From Neisseria cinerea (GTDB taxonomy: Bacteria > Pseudomonadota > Gammaproteobacteria > Burkholderiales > Neisseriaceae), in the NCBI RefSeq assembly GCF_900475315.1, contig NZ_LS483369.1, positions 620,001 through 684,000 of the forward strand: 64,000 nucleotides of DNA, in the 5' to 3' direction. Made by a program: the position numbers and the translations under genes. Under the pieces are notes generated by a model. The model saw nothing but the letters and a program-made list of their open reading frames with translations. It was not told where the DNA came from and ran no database searches. Shown here one piece after another: positions 1 to 8,874 of the stretch (position 1 is its first letter; each line of letters starts with the position of its first letter).

Positions 1-171
1 CAGCGGATTCAGCCGCATAATGCCCTGCGCCAACACGGTTTTACCGCTGCCGCTCTCGCCGACCAATGCCAGTTTCCTGCCGGTCTGTACGGTCAGGCTG
101 ACATCGTGCAGGACTTGCTTGCCGGGGAAAAAGGCGTTTAGGTTTTTAATCTCAAGGATGGGGCGGGTCAT
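1..171 (-). CDS. yejF: Oligopeptide ABC transporter ATP-binding protein, partial (YejF-like)
   Basis: Only the first 57 codons are present; the gene runs off the left edge. The peptide starts MTRPILEIKNL and contains an exact Walker A motif, GESGSGKT, near residue 38, typical of the first nucleotide-binding domain of dipeptide/microcin C-type ABC ATPases. Two permeases of the same transporter family (YejE, YejB) lie upstream on the same strand, so it is probably the energising subunit of that importer at the inner face of the cytoplasmic membrane. Naming it YejF rests on that context; the diagnostic duplicated ATPase domain is outside the window. An AT-DUS starts at 177, just upstream of the start codon. 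Confidence 0.8.
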   Translation of the reverse strand, partial: MTRPILEIKNLNAFFPGKQVLHDVSLTVQTGRKLALVGESGSGKTVLAQGIMRLNPL

Positions 172-308
172 ATCGGATGCCGTCTGAAAAGGAGGTTTGC
201 CAAAATGATGGAAGCGGTATTTGCCAGCATAAGGGGCAGGTAAGATGTTGTCTCCGATATAAAAAACGGAGCGGTATCCGTATGCCCCTTGCCTTTAGGC
301 GGTATTTT

Positions 309-1856
309 TCATTTCCCTTGCTCGAACTGTTCTTTCAATACCCGTTTCAGAACCTTGCCTGTGGCGTTGCGCGGCAGCTCGTCTTTGAAGTAAATCTGTT
401 TGGGAACTTTGAAATTTGCCAATTGTGCGCGTACATGGTTGCGGACGGTGGCTTCATCCAGTTCGGCCCCTTCTTTGAGCTGGATAAAGGCGATGATTTC
501 TTCATCAGCGTATTGGTCTTTCACGCCGATGACGGCAGCGGCTTCGACGGCGTCGAGTTTGTAAATTGCCTCTTCGATTTCGCGCGGATAAACGTTTTGC
601 CCTTTGGAAATAATCAGGTCTTTTTTGCGGTCGACGATAAAGATGAAGCCGTCTTCGTCTATCGTGACAAAATCGCCTGTTTTCAGCCAGCCGTTGACGA
701 TGGCTTCGTCCGTGGCATCGCGCATATTCAGGTAGCCCTGCATGACAGAACCGCCCTTGACGATGAGTTCGCCTACTTCGCCCGTCGGTACTTCGACCAA
801 TTCGTCGTTGACGGCTTTGACTTCCAATCCGGGCAAGGCGATGCCGACGCTGCGGGCTTTCTGCCTTTCGGGCGTGTTGACGGCGACGACAGGCGAGCAT
901 TCGCTCAAGCCGTAGCCTTCCAAAAGCTTGGCACGCGGGAACTTCGCTTTAAAATCAAGGATGGTTTGTTCCGCCAAAGGCGCGCCGCCGCTGATAAACA
1001 GACGGACGCGGTTGAACCATCTGAAATACCAAGGGATTTTCGCTTTGCTCATGGCGGTGTAAATCGCGGGCACACCCAAAAACACGGTCGCGCGTTTGAG
1101 CAAAACCTGTTTCAAAACGTTGGAAAACGGGAAAACGGATTTCACCAAAATAATCGAACACGCCATATAAATCGGCAGCAATACCATGGCCGTCAGCGTA
1201 AAGCTGTGGAACATTGGCAGAAAAACAACAAAGCGGTCGCGTTTGGTAATCTTAAAGATGCGCTCGATGCCTTCAAGGTTGGAAAACAGGTTGCCATAGC
1301 TGATTAATGCGCCTTTGGGGTGGCCTGTCGTGCCGGAAGTGTAAATAATATGCGCCAAATCATTGATTTTCGGCTGGTGGCTCAAATCGGGCGTACCCGA
1401 AAAACGGCGCGCTTCTTCAAAACGCACATCGGCTTCGTCTGCCGCTTTTGCCTCATCTATCCAAATGATTTTCTCGACGCGGGTCTGTTTTTTCAGCCCC
1501 TTCAATTCTTTCTGCAAACCTGCCGAAGCAAACATGAACCGCGCTTTGCAGTCGTTCAAAATATACGCGTATTCGTTGTTTTTCAAAAACGTATTCATCG
1601 GTACGGCAACTGCGCCGATGGCGGAGATGGCAAAATAGGCACTGATAAATTCCGGCGAATTGGATACCGCCAAAGCGACTTTGTCGCCGAATTTGACGCC
1701 CATATTTTGCAGATACGCCGCTACGGCATCGACTTCCCGCTTGAGCGCATCGTAAGTGGTTTTTTCTTTGTCGTTGAACACTGCCGTGCCGTTGCCGTTT
1801 TTACGGCAGGCAGCGGTCAGCATTTCGTAGAAGTTGGTGTTGTTTGTTTGATTCAT
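309..1856 (-). CDS. fadD: Long-chain fatty acid--CoA ligase (AMP-binding)
   Basis: A 515-residue ANL-superfamily adenylating enzyme that would activate fatty acids with ATP and CoA in the cytosol. The P-loop-like AMP-binding signature IIYTSGTTGHPKGAL lies near residue 171, the second core motif EGYGLSECSP near 315, and the hinge region LKTGDFVTIDEDGFIFIVDR near 395. The C-terminal catalytic lysine context is ATGKVLKRVLKEQ. The length is normal for bacterial FadD-type ligases. It sits between the permease gene yejE (gap of 107 bp) and yejF (gap of 137 bp), so it may be co-transcribed with a peptide importer, an odd partner. A mucosa-type DUS (AGGTCGTCTGAA) lies just upstream at about 1895. The exact acyl substrate cannot be read from sequence. 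Confidence 0.88.
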   Translation of the reverse strand: MNQTNNTNFYEMLTAACRKNGNGTAVFNDKEKTTYDALKREVDAVAAYLQNMGVKFGDKVALAVSNSPEFISAYFAISAIGAVAVPMNTFLKNNEYAYILNDCKARFMFASAGLQKELKGLKKQTRVEKIIWIDEAKAADEADVRFEEARRFSGTPDLSHQPKINDLAHIIYTSGTTGHPKGALISYGNLFSNLEGIERIFKITKRDRFVVFLPMFHSFTLTAMVLLPIYMACSIILVKSVFPFSNVLKQVLLKRATVFLGVPAIYTAMSKAKIPWYFRWFNRVRLFISGGAPLAEQTILDFKAKFPRAKLLEGYGLSECSPVVAVNTPERQKARSVGIALPGLEVKAVNDELVEVPTGEVGELIVKGGSVMQGYLNMRDATDEAIVNGWLKTGDFVTIDEDGFIFIVDRKKDLIISKGQNVYPREIEEAIYKLDAVEAAAVIGVKDQYADEEIIAFIQLKEGAELDEATVRNHVRAQLANFKVPKQIYFKDELPRNATGKVLKRVLKEQFEQGK

Positions 1857-1963
1857 TGAAATTCTTTAAAAATGAAGTGGGTAAAATATTATAGAGGTCG
1901 TCTGAAACTCCTGAAGGCACGGGTCGCGCATTGATGTACGCCCGCAAAGGCTCCGTGCTTATA

Positions 1964-3010
1964 CTATCCCCTTGCGCGCACGTCAAACGCCTGCCGCAGG
2001 CCTTCGCCTATCGTTACCAGCAAAAGCAGCATGATAGTCAGCATGCCGACAGTAGACAAGCCTATCCACCAAGCGTCTAAGTTGTCCTTGCCCTGAGACA
2101 GAAGTTCGCCCAAGCTTGCCTGCGACGCGGGAACGCCCAAACCGAGGAAATCCAAGCTGGTCAGCGCAAGCACCGCGCCGGAGATGCGGAAAGGCAGGAA
2201 CGCCAATACAGGTGTGAGGCTGTTGGGCAGGATGTGCCGCCACATAATCGCGCGGTTGCCCACACCCATCGAACGCGCCGCCAAAACGTAATCCGCCTGC
2301 CGGTTTTTCAAAAATTCGGCACGGACGTAGTCCGACAACCCCATCCAGCCGAACAACGATAGCAATACCAGCAAAATCAGCAAATTGGGATTAAAAAACG
2401 AAGACAGGATAATCAGCAGATAAAGTTCCGGCATCCCGCCCCAGATTTCGATAAAACGCTGCATCAAAAGGTCGGTCTTACCTCCGAAATAACCCTGAAC
2501 CGCACCGGTAATTACGCCGATGACGGTCGTTACAAAGGTCAATGCAAGGGCAAACAGCAGGGAATCGCGGAATCCGTAAATCAAACGCGCCAAGACATCA
2601 CGGCCTCGGTCGTCCGTGCCGAGCAAGTGCCTTTCAGACGGCATTGCCGGATCGGGTTGGGTGTCAAAATCATTGAGCGTATCGGCATCGTAGGGATTGG
2701 GCAGATAAACGGCGTAATTGCCGTCTGAAGTAATATTGCGGCGGATAAGCGGATCCAAATAGTCCGCAGGCGTATCAAAATCGCCGCCGAACACGGTTTC
2801 GTTGTATTCGTTTACCAGCGGAAAATAATATTCGCCCTGATAATGTATCCACAAGGGCTTATCGTTGCTCCACAAAGGCGCAAGCAGCGCGACGGCGAAC
2901 AAAACGGCTAAAACCCGCAACGCGAACCAGCCGCGTTTGTGTTGCTTGAAAGCCTGCCATGTGGGGTTTGAGGTGTGTGTTTTCATGGTTTGGAAAGGTT
3001 TATCAGTCAT
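1964..3010 (-). CDS. yejE: Peptide ABC transporter permease YejE
   Basis: A 348-residue inner-membrane permease of the DppC/OppC type. After a short basic N-terminus there is one TM helix (about residues 28-46), then a periplasmic segment with LLGTDDRGRDVLARLIYG, a hallmark of OppC/YejE proteins. The membrane domain carries the EAA-type loop (YVLAARSMGVGNRAIMWRHI) that docks on the ATPase. The length matches E. coli YejE (about 341). It follows yejB with a 27-bp gap, so the two are one transcription unit. The start at 3010 has a weak ribosome site; methionine 9 is an alternative. The family imports small peptides and microcin C. Confidence 0.9.
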   Translation of the reverse strand: MTDKPFQTMKTHTSNPTWQAFKQHKRGWFALRVLAVLFAVALLAPLWSNDKPLWIHYQGEYYFPLVNEYNETVFGGDFDTPADYLDPLIRRNITSDGNYAVYLPNPYDADTLNDFDTQPDPAMPSERHLLGTDDRGRDVLARLIYGFRDSLLFALALTFVTTVIGVITGAVQGYFGGKTDLLMQRFIEIWGGMPELYLLIILSSFFNPNLLILLVLLSLFGWMGLSDYVRAEFLKNRQADYVLAARSMGVGNRAIMWRHILPNSLTPVLAFLPFRISGAVLALTSLDFLGLGVPASQASLGELLSQGKDNLDAWWIGLSTVGMLTIMLLLLVTIGEGLRQAFDVRARG

Positions 3011-3037
3011 GATTCGGAAACATATTTTTCAGACGGC

Positions 3038-4090
3038 CTATTTCTGTCCGCCGAAATGAATGCGCGGATCGACCCACGAATAAGAAATATCCGATACCAA
3101 TTTCGCCAGTAAACCCATCAGCGTGAACACATACAGCGTCCCCATCACCACCGGATAATCGCGCTTCATCACCGCCTCGTAGGAAAGCAGCCCCAGCCCG
3201 TCGAGCGAGAACAAGGTTTCAATCAGCAGGCTGCCGGTGAAAAACGCGCCGATAAAGGCGGTGGGGAAGCCGGTAATCAGTGGAATCATCGCGTTGCGGA
3301 AAACGTGTTTCCACAAAATCTGTTTTTCCGGCAAACCTTTGGCGCGGGCGGTATAGACATATTGGCGGCGGATTTCTTCGAGAAACACGTTTTTTGTCAG
3401 GATGGTCATCACCGCCAGATTGCCTGCTACTGAAGCCGTAATCGGCAGCGCCATGTGCCACAGATAATCTTTGATTTTACCCGCCCACGACAACGTGTCG
3501 AAATCGTCGCCGACCAAACCGCCCTGCGGAAACCACGCAAAAAAGCTGCCGCCGCCGAACAACACCAGCAGCACCAAACCCAACACAAACGGCGGTATGG
3601 TATAACCGACCAGCACCACCATCCCCGTTACCGCATCAAAACGGCTGCCGTCGAGCACCGCCTTGGCAATGCCCAACGGGATACAAATCAGATAAGTCAG
3701 GAAAAACGTCCACAAACCCAAACTCATCGACACCGGCATTTTCTGTTTGACCAGCTCGAACACGGTTTCATGATGGAAAAAACTCTCGCCCAAATCAAAA
3801 CGGGCAAACCGCCACACCATATCCGCAAACCGCGTCAGCGGCGGCTTGTCGAAACCGTACAGCGCATTTAACGCCGCCAAATCTTCCGGGCTGATGCGGT
3901 TGCCGTTTTTCATCATACCACCTGCCGCCGCGTTCGCCGTCTCGCCGCTGACCGCACCATGCGTCAACTGCTGCACCATCTGCTCCACCGGCCCGCCCGG
4001 CACGAATTGGATAACGGCAAAAGTAATCGCCAAAATCCCCAACAGCGTGGGGATTAAGAGCAATAGGCGGTGGAGGATGTAGCGGTACAT
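3038..4090 (-). CDS. yejB: Peptide ABC transporter permease YejB
   Basis: A 350-residue inner-membrane permease of the DppB/OppB type. It begins MYRYILHRLLLLIPTLLGIL, the classic first TM helix of this family, followed by a periplasmic loop with LYGFDKPPLTRF. The EAA loop, YVYTARAKGLPEKQILWKHV, lies near residue 245, and DPRIHFGGQK is at the C-terminus as in other YejB proteins. It heads the yejB-yejE-(fadD)-yejF cluster. No periplasmic binding protein gene is visible upstream; the neighbour at 4124-5062 is unrelated. An AG-type DUS (AGGCCGTCTGAA, reverse strand) lies at 3028-3039, between yejE and yejB. Confidence 0.9.
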   Translation of the reverse strand: MYRYILHRLLLLIPTLLGILAITFAVIQFVPGGPVEQMVQQLTHGAVSGETANAAAGGMMKNGNRISPEDLAALNALYGFDKPPLTRFADMVWRFARFDLGESFFHHETVFELVKQKMPVSMSLGLWTFFLTYLICIPLGIAKAVLDGSRFDAVTGMVVLVGYTIPPFVLGLVLLVLFGGGSFFAWFPQGGLVGDDFDTLSWAGKIKDYLWHMALPITASVAGNLAVMTILTKNVFLEEIRRQYVYTARAKGLPEKQILWKHVFRNAMIPLITGFPTAFIGAFFTGSLLIETLFSLDGLGLLSYEAVMKRDYPVVMGTLYVFTLMGLLAKLVSDISYSWVDPRIHFGGQK

Positions 4091-4123
4091 GGTTGTGCTT
4101 TCTATCTGATGCCGTCTGAAACA

Positions 4124-5062
4124 CTATTTTTGTCCGACAGTTTTCTGACAAGTGAAACAATAGACTTTTCCGTTGAATTTTACTTTATTCTGCCAGCAAA
4201 ACTTAGCCACATTCTCGGAAACGGTTTTATGGCATGAGCAGCAGAACAAACGTTGAGCGGGTACGGGCTGTGTTTCATCTTTAGGGTTTGTTTCAGGGGT
4301 GTTTTCTGGCTCAACAATACCAAAGCGTGCCTTCCAATTAATTTGTAACGGTTTATGAAGTTTGACCAGTTTTTGAGCTAAGTCCATAACTGTGTCTGTG
4401 GATACAATTTTTGACATGGAAGCCATTTGATGCAGAAAGGCAGATGGGCTGATTTCATCAATATCTTTGTCAATCCGTTTTTTCAATTGCTCATTCTTGA
4501 TAATTCTTTCCAACTCTTTCGGATTTTGACTTTTCTTGGGTCTATGGATAATGGCAGAGTTTGCAACCAAAATCAGACTGTGCAGGGAGGGCTTCATTTT
4601 CAGCCCCATTCTGACGGGCAGTTCGATTTCGTCGCTTCTGAACAGTCTGGACAAAAACAACTGGTGACGGTTGTTTTGTTCGATAGGTGAAGCGATGCCA
4701 TAGGGTTTACCTTGGTAAAATGCCGAAAATTCCCCATATTCATTAATGGCAATACCTTCACCAAACCGTTTGCTTTCGCAAACATAGATCTCTAAGAAAC
4801 GGTTGATTAATAAGTGATCAATCTGCGTGGAATGTCCTTCCAACTCTAAGCGTAAATCATGAATGACTGCCCAATTTTTGTTGTTTCCATAGAGGAAGTT
4901 GATTTGATAAGCGGCTTCTTTTTCTCCTTTTAATCCAGACTGGATGTTGCGGATTTCTCTCTGAATCTGATTTTTCTGCTCTTGGGACAGCTGTGGCAAT
5001 TCAAGCAGCCGGTTTAATTCCGATAAATCATTTTCCCGATTATCAGAATCTTTAATAATCAT
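4124..5062 (-). CDS. NERD domain protein with C-terminal zinc-ribbon-like tail
   Basis: A 312-residue protein. The N-terminal 30-50 residues are charged and probably coiled. Residues from about 50 to 165 match the nuclease-related domain (NERD): GLKGEKEAAYQI, then a conserved aspartate/glutamine pair in HSTQIDHLLI and the ESKRFGEGI strand, which together resemble the D-(Q/E)xK core of the restriction endonuclease fold. The last 45 residues contain CCSCHK and a later CFTCQK pair, which could bind one zinc ion. The function is unknown; a DNA-processing or defence role is only suggested by the fold. The coding sequence is visibly richer in A/T than its neighbours, compatible with acquisition. 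Start at 5062, preceded by a TTGATG-rich leader; the gene is flanked by AT-DUS. Confidence 0.75.
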   Translation of the reverse strand: MIIKDSDNRENDLSELNRLLELPQLSQEQKNQIQREIRNIQSGLKGEKEAAYQINFLYGNNKNWAVIHDLRLELEGHSTQIDHLLINRFLEIYVCESKRFGEGIAINEYGEFSAFYQGKPYGIASPIEQNNRHQLFLSRLFRSDEIELPVRMGLKMKPSLHSLILVANSAIIHRPKKSQNPKELERIIKNEQLKKRIDKDIDEISPSAFLHQMASMSKIVSTDTVMDLAQKLVKLHKPLQINWKARFGIVEPENTPETNPKDETQPVPAQRLFCCSCHKTVSENVAKFCWQNKVKFNGKVYCFTCQKTVGQK

Positions 5063-5140
5063 ATTGTTTCCTTGATGTTTTCTATTTACAGTGTTTTCAG
5101 ACGGAATCTGTATTTTTCATGCCGTCTGAAAGTATTGGGT

Positions 5141-6334
5141 TTACGGTTTTGCGTGTGCGGAACGGACAAGTTCTTCCAAGTTGTCGGCGAGCATTTCCGC
5201 CGACCGTTGGTAGCCTTTGGCGGAAAAGTGTACGCCGTCTTTGGCGGCCCATCCGTGGTTGAGCCAGTTTTTCATGCTGCATATGCCGCCCATGGCATTT
5301 TGCCAAGACCAGAACATGGTTTGTCCCTGCCGGGCGACACGCCGCTGCATCTGTTGGACTTCGGTCAGGCGGACGGGGCGTGTGCCGCATACGCCGAGCG
5401 TGTTTTTCAGGGATTCGGGTGCGCCGATGATGAGGATGCCGGCGGCAGGCAGGCTGTCGCGGATTTGGCGGACGGTATCCAGCCATTTCTGTTCGGTGTC
5501 GGCAATGTCGATGTTGTCGCCGAAGGCTTCGTTGGTACCGTAGGCAAGGATGACTAGATCGGCACCGGTTTGGGCAAGGTCGTTCATACGGTCGGCACGC
5601 CATTTCGACCAATGGGTCAATTGTGCGCCGTTAATGCCCATGGCGGAAACGGTAATGCCGCCGGCAGGGTTTTCGATATTGATAAATCCGATGTTCCACG
5701 GCATTTCGGTCTGTATGGTCAGGGGGAGTGCCGCGCCCGTATCCAGTACCTGCCAGCCGCCGCTGTTGGCGGAGACGGTGTTGCCGTTGACGGTCAGGGT
5801 TTGTTCGGCGAGCAGGGGTTTGGCAAACAGGGAAATGCGCTGTTTGCCGGTCTGGCCGTCGGATGCGGTCAGGGTCATGCTGCCGTTGTCGCCCGTCCGG
5901 GCAAGGATGCCGCCGAGCGGGAAGTCTCCGGTATTGTTCCTGCTGGTGAGGCTTTGCCAGTTGCCGCTGTAACGGACGGCCGCCATGCGCTGCCCTTTGA
6001 CGTTGGCGGGGTAAACCCAGCCTATGCCGCCGTCGCCCCATGTTTTTTGCAGGCGTTTGCGCAGGGTGTCGGTAAAGAAGTCGCCGGCGGTATGCGAGTC
6101 GCCGATTTGCAGGATGCGGAAGGTTGCACCGCCTCCTTGTGCGACGGATTGGAGTTTTTTCATCCAAGGAGAGGCGGCGGCGTTGCTGTAATCGGTCAAG
6201 AGGCCGTCTTCGCCGGTGTAGGGCGCGGACGGGGAAACGGTAATGGTGTCGAGGCTGACGGAGGCAACGGGTAGGGCGTTTGCCTGGGTTGCGGCGAACA
6301 GGGCGAAAAATGTGATGAAGTGTCTGAGGTTCAT
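5141..6334 (-). CDS. ape1: Peptidoglycan O-acetylesterase Ape1 (SGNH hydrolase)
   Basis: A 397-residue secreted esterase that removes 6-O-acetyl groups from peptidoglycan MurNAc in the periplasm, so lytic transglycosylases can act. A signal peptide is visible (cleavage near ATQANA, about residue 20). SGNH-family blocks: the nucleophile serine in ILQIGDSHTAGD (about residue 97), oxyanion asparagine in AYGTNEAFG (about residue 268), and the catalytic Asp-His in KDGVHFSAKGY near 369. Start and stop overlap pacB by ATGA, so the three genes pacA-pacB-ape1 form one operon. This is the gene order known for pathogenic Neisseria. Confidence 0.92.
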   Translation of the reverse strand: MNLRHFITFFALFAATQANALPVASVSLDTITVSPSAPYTGEDGLLTDYSNAAASPWMKKLQSVAQGGGATFRILQIGDSHTAGDFFTDTLRKRLQKTWGDGGIGWVYPANVKGQRMAAVRYSGNWQSLTSRNNTGDFPLGGILARTGDNGSMTLTASDGQTGKQRISLFAKPLLAEQTLTVNGNTVSANSGGWQVLDTGAALPLTIQTEMPWNIGFINIENPAGGITVSAMGINGAQLTHWSKWRADRMNDLAQTGADLVILAYGTNEAFGDNIDIADTEQKWLDTVRQIRDSLPAAGILIIGAPESLKNTLGVCGTRPVRLTEVQQMQRRVARQGQTMFWSWQNAMGGICSMKNWLNHGWAAKDGVHFSAKGYQRSAEMLADNLEELVRSAHAKP

Positions 6335-7302
6335 GGTTGTCGGCCTGGTGTAAAAGTGAGTTTTTCCATTATTTTTTCCGCCAGCAGTTTTTGTCCTTCG
6401 GCGGTAAAGTGTATGCCGTCTTTACTGCGGTAGCGGACGGATTTGCCGTTGACGTTGACGGAGTCGGTGTAGCGGTCTTCCCCGCCGCTCAGGGTGTGTG
6501 CGGTGGGAATCAGGATGATTTTGCCTTCCAGGTGTTCCGAAAGCAGTTTGTCGAGGTAGCGCATCTGCCCGTCGAGCTTGGCTTTTTTCATATAGGGGAT
6601 ACCGAGCCAGACGACTTGGACGTGGTGCGTGTGTGCGGCTTCAAGGATGCGATCGACGCGTTTCAGGTATTCTTGCGCCCATTCGTCGGAAGCGAATTTG
6701 AGGTATTGCTTGCCTACGGGGAAGTCCCACGGGTCGTTCGGGCCGAGGAATACGGCCAATACGCTGATTTCGGGATGTTTTTGCAGGGTTTCTTCAATCG
6801 TTTTCGGCCAGTCGAAGAATTTGGGATAGGAAAGCCCCGTGCTTTGTTTGCTGAGGTTGACGGATTCGATGCCGTATTGTTGTTTCAGGTTTTTTTGCAC
6901 GAAGGGTGCAACACCCTGCATCAGCGAATCGCCGGCGAAAAAGACTTTGTCCCCGGTTCGGACGGCGGCGGTGTCGGTGTCCTGTTTCCATTCTTGGATT
7001 TCGCCGGTTTGAAGGGCGGCTTCGGATGCGGCGGCTTCAGGCGGCATATCTGCCGAACCGCCGTCTTGAGCCGTCGGCGGCGTTTCGCCGGACAGGAATG
7101 TTTTGATGCCGTCTGAAAAGGCGTAGGCATTTTCTTGCAACTCTGCACCGGTTTGCCACCATCCGTAGGCGGCAAGCCGTTCTAGCGGGCTGTTGCGGTG
7201 GTAGGTCTGCTGCCAGTAGGCATTGATCGGATTTTGGCTGAACCATGCGGCAATCAGGGCAGACATCAATATGGAAGTGAAAAGGGAAAGAAAGTGTTTC
7301 AT
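6331..7302 (-). CDS. pacB: PacB, SGNH/GDSL peptidoglycan O-acetyltransferase partner
   Basis: A 323-residue protein with a single N-terminal TM anchor (residues 5-24) and a periplasmic SGNH domain. The serine block is FFAGDSLMQGV near residue 122, the Asn block is VFLGPNDPWD near 189, and the Asp-His block is DGIHFTAEG near 300. It is thought to transfer acetyl groups, delivered across the membrane by PacA, to MurNAc. It starts 11 bp after the pacA stop and overlaps ape1 by 4 bp. A proline/alanine/glutamate-rich linker (about residues 75-110) separates anchor and domain. An AT-DUS is embedded in the coding sequence near 7099. Confidence 0.88.
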   Translation of the reverse strand: MKHFLSLFTSILMSALIAAWFSQNPINAYWQQTYHRNSPLERLAAYGWWQTGAELQENAYAFSDGIKTFLSGETPPTAQDGGSADMPPEAAASEAALQTGEIQEWKQDTDTAAVRTGDKVFFAGDSLMQGVAPFVQKNLKQQYGIESVNLSKQSTGLSYPKFFDWPKTIEETLQKHPEISVLAVFLGPNDPWDFPVGKQYLKFASDEWAQEYLKRVDRILEAAHTHHVQVVWLGIPYMKKAKLDGQMRYLDKLLSEHLEGKIILIPTAHTLSGGEDRYTDSVNVNGKSVRYRSKDGIHFTAEGQKLLAEKIMEKLTFTPGRQP

Positions 7303-7313
7303 GTTTCCGCCTG

Positions 7314-8750
7314 TTAGAAATTAGCATAAATAAAGCCGGGAATCCCTGAGGGGGCCAATACGATAATCAGCAGCAGGACGGCGGAAACGGGGATAAACCA
7401 CAGCCACATCGGGATTTTTTCCAAACCTCCGACTATACCGTCGAAAGCGCGTTGCAGGTAAGGGTAGAGCAGCATGACGGATGGAAACGAGGCAAGCAGC
7501 AGCATGTCTGCCTGTTGCGGCGCATTCCAGCCGTTGGCATTGGCAAAGAGGGCACTGAAAACTGCGCCTGCATCGTCGGGGTTTGCGGTATTGAAGACGA
7601 CGAAGGTCAGGCAGACAAAATGGAAGGTGATGAGCCATGAGAGCGGTGCGAGGTATTTCAGACGGCATAGCGCGTCGCGTCCGAAATACCGGTCGCCCGT
7701 GTTGAGCAGCACCAGTGCCGTGCCGTGCAGCGCGCCCCAAATGAGGAAGTTCCAGCCGTAGCCGTGCCAGATGCCTGAGAGTACCATTGCCGCCATCAGG
7801 TTGAGCTGTGTCCGTAAAAAGCCTTTTTTGCTGCCGCCCAACGGGATGTAGATGTAGTCGCGTATCCAGGTGGAAAGGCTGATGTGCCATTTGTCCCAAA
7901 ATGCACGGATATTCGTGGCACGAAGCGGTGCGGAGAAGTTTTTGGGCAGTCGGAAGCCCAGCAGCATTGCCATGCCGATAACCAAATCGGAATATCCGGA
8001 AAAGTCCAGGAAGAGTTGGAAGGTATAGCCGTACACGCCGCCCAATACCCCCCAGCCGTCGAATTGGGCGGGATTTTCAAATACGGGCGATACCCAGTTT
8101 TCCGCCAGCATCCCCGCCAGCCACCATTTTTTGGCAATACCCAGCAGAATCAGGGAAACGGCGAGTGCGGGGCGGACGGGTGAGCGCGGTTGGCGGGTAC
8201 GGATTTGCGCCAATGCGCCTGCCTGCTCGCCGTCTGCGCTTTTGAATGCGGCGGCGCGGATAATCGGGCCGGAGGTAACGGTGGGGAAAAAACTCAGGTG
8301 CAGCAGTAGCTCGTGCCACTCGAAACGCGCGGCGTGCGGGGAGCGGAAGCAGTAAACCAGATAGGCGAGCGACTGGAAAGTGTAATAGGAAAGCCCCAGC
8401 GGCATCAGGATGTCGATTGCGCCGCCCTTACCCGCATATTGTGCAATCAGCGGACGGAAAAAGTCGAAATATTTGAAAAATCCCAAGACGGTCAGCGAGA
8501 CGGCAATGCCGAACCCCAGCCAGAAACGGCGCGTACCCTCACGATTGGAACGGAGCAGTTCGCCCAAAAGGTACACGCATGAGGAATAGAGGACGACGAT
8601 TGCCGCAAATACGGGGCTGATATGGTAGAGCCAGCCCATACCGGCAGCCAGAAGCAACAGGTTTTGGACGGACGGGTGTTTCGCCATACACCAGTAAAGC
8701 GGCAGGAAAGCGATAAAGAACAGTGCAAATTCGATAGACAGTAGGGGCAT
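7314..8750 (-). CDS. pacA: PacA, MBOAT peptidoglycan O-acetyltransferase
   Basis: A 478-residue polytopic MBOAT (AlgI/DltB-like) protein, which would move acetyl groups across the inner membrane for O-acetylation of peptidoglycan. The family signature is present: FLDFSGYSDLVIGMAMLLG (about residues 247-265), FWDKWHISLSTWIRDYIYIP (about 285-304), and the invariant histidine in SGIWHGYGWNFLIWG near 336. About ten hydrophobic segments are visible. It is the first gene of the pacA-pacB-ape1 operon. O-acetylation protects against lysozyme. An AT-DUS lies inside the gene near 7657. Confidence 0.92.
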   Translation of the reverse strand: MPLLSIEFALFFIAFLPLYWCMAKHPSVQNLLLLAAGMGWLYHISPVFAAIVVLYSSCVYLLGELLRSNREGTRRFWLGFGIAVSLTVLGFFKYFDFFRPLIAQYAGKGGAIDILMPLGLSYYTFQSLAYLVYCFRSPHAARFEWHELLLHLSFFPTVTSGPIIRAAAFKSADGEQAGALAQIRTRQPRSPVRPALAVSLILLGIAKKWWLAGMLAENWVSPVFENPAQFDGWGVLGGVYGYTFQLFLDFSGYSDLVIGMAMLLGFRLPKNFSAPLRATNIRAFWDKWHISLSTWIRDYIYIPLGGSKKGFLRTQLNLMAAMVLSGIWHGYGWNFLIWGALHGTALVLLNTGDRYFGRDALCRLKYLAPLSWLITFHFVCLTFVVFNTANPDDAGAVFSALFANANGWNAPQQADMLLLASFPSVMLLYPYLQRAFDGIVGGLEKIPMWLWFIPVSAVLLLIIVLAPSGIPGFIYANF

Positions 8751-8874
8751 AAACCATCCTTGGGGCGGAAAGCATGCGTTAAGACGCGGAAAATCGATTA
8801 TTTTATCAGGGGTGGATATTTCTTCAATCGGAATGCCGTCTGAAGGGCAGAAATATTTCAGACGGCATAGCGGG

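Noticed and set aside
177-1307. Long plus-strand open frame of 376 codons
   Set aside because: It is antisense to fadD and has a biased, non-protein-like composition; the minus-strand ligase is clear.
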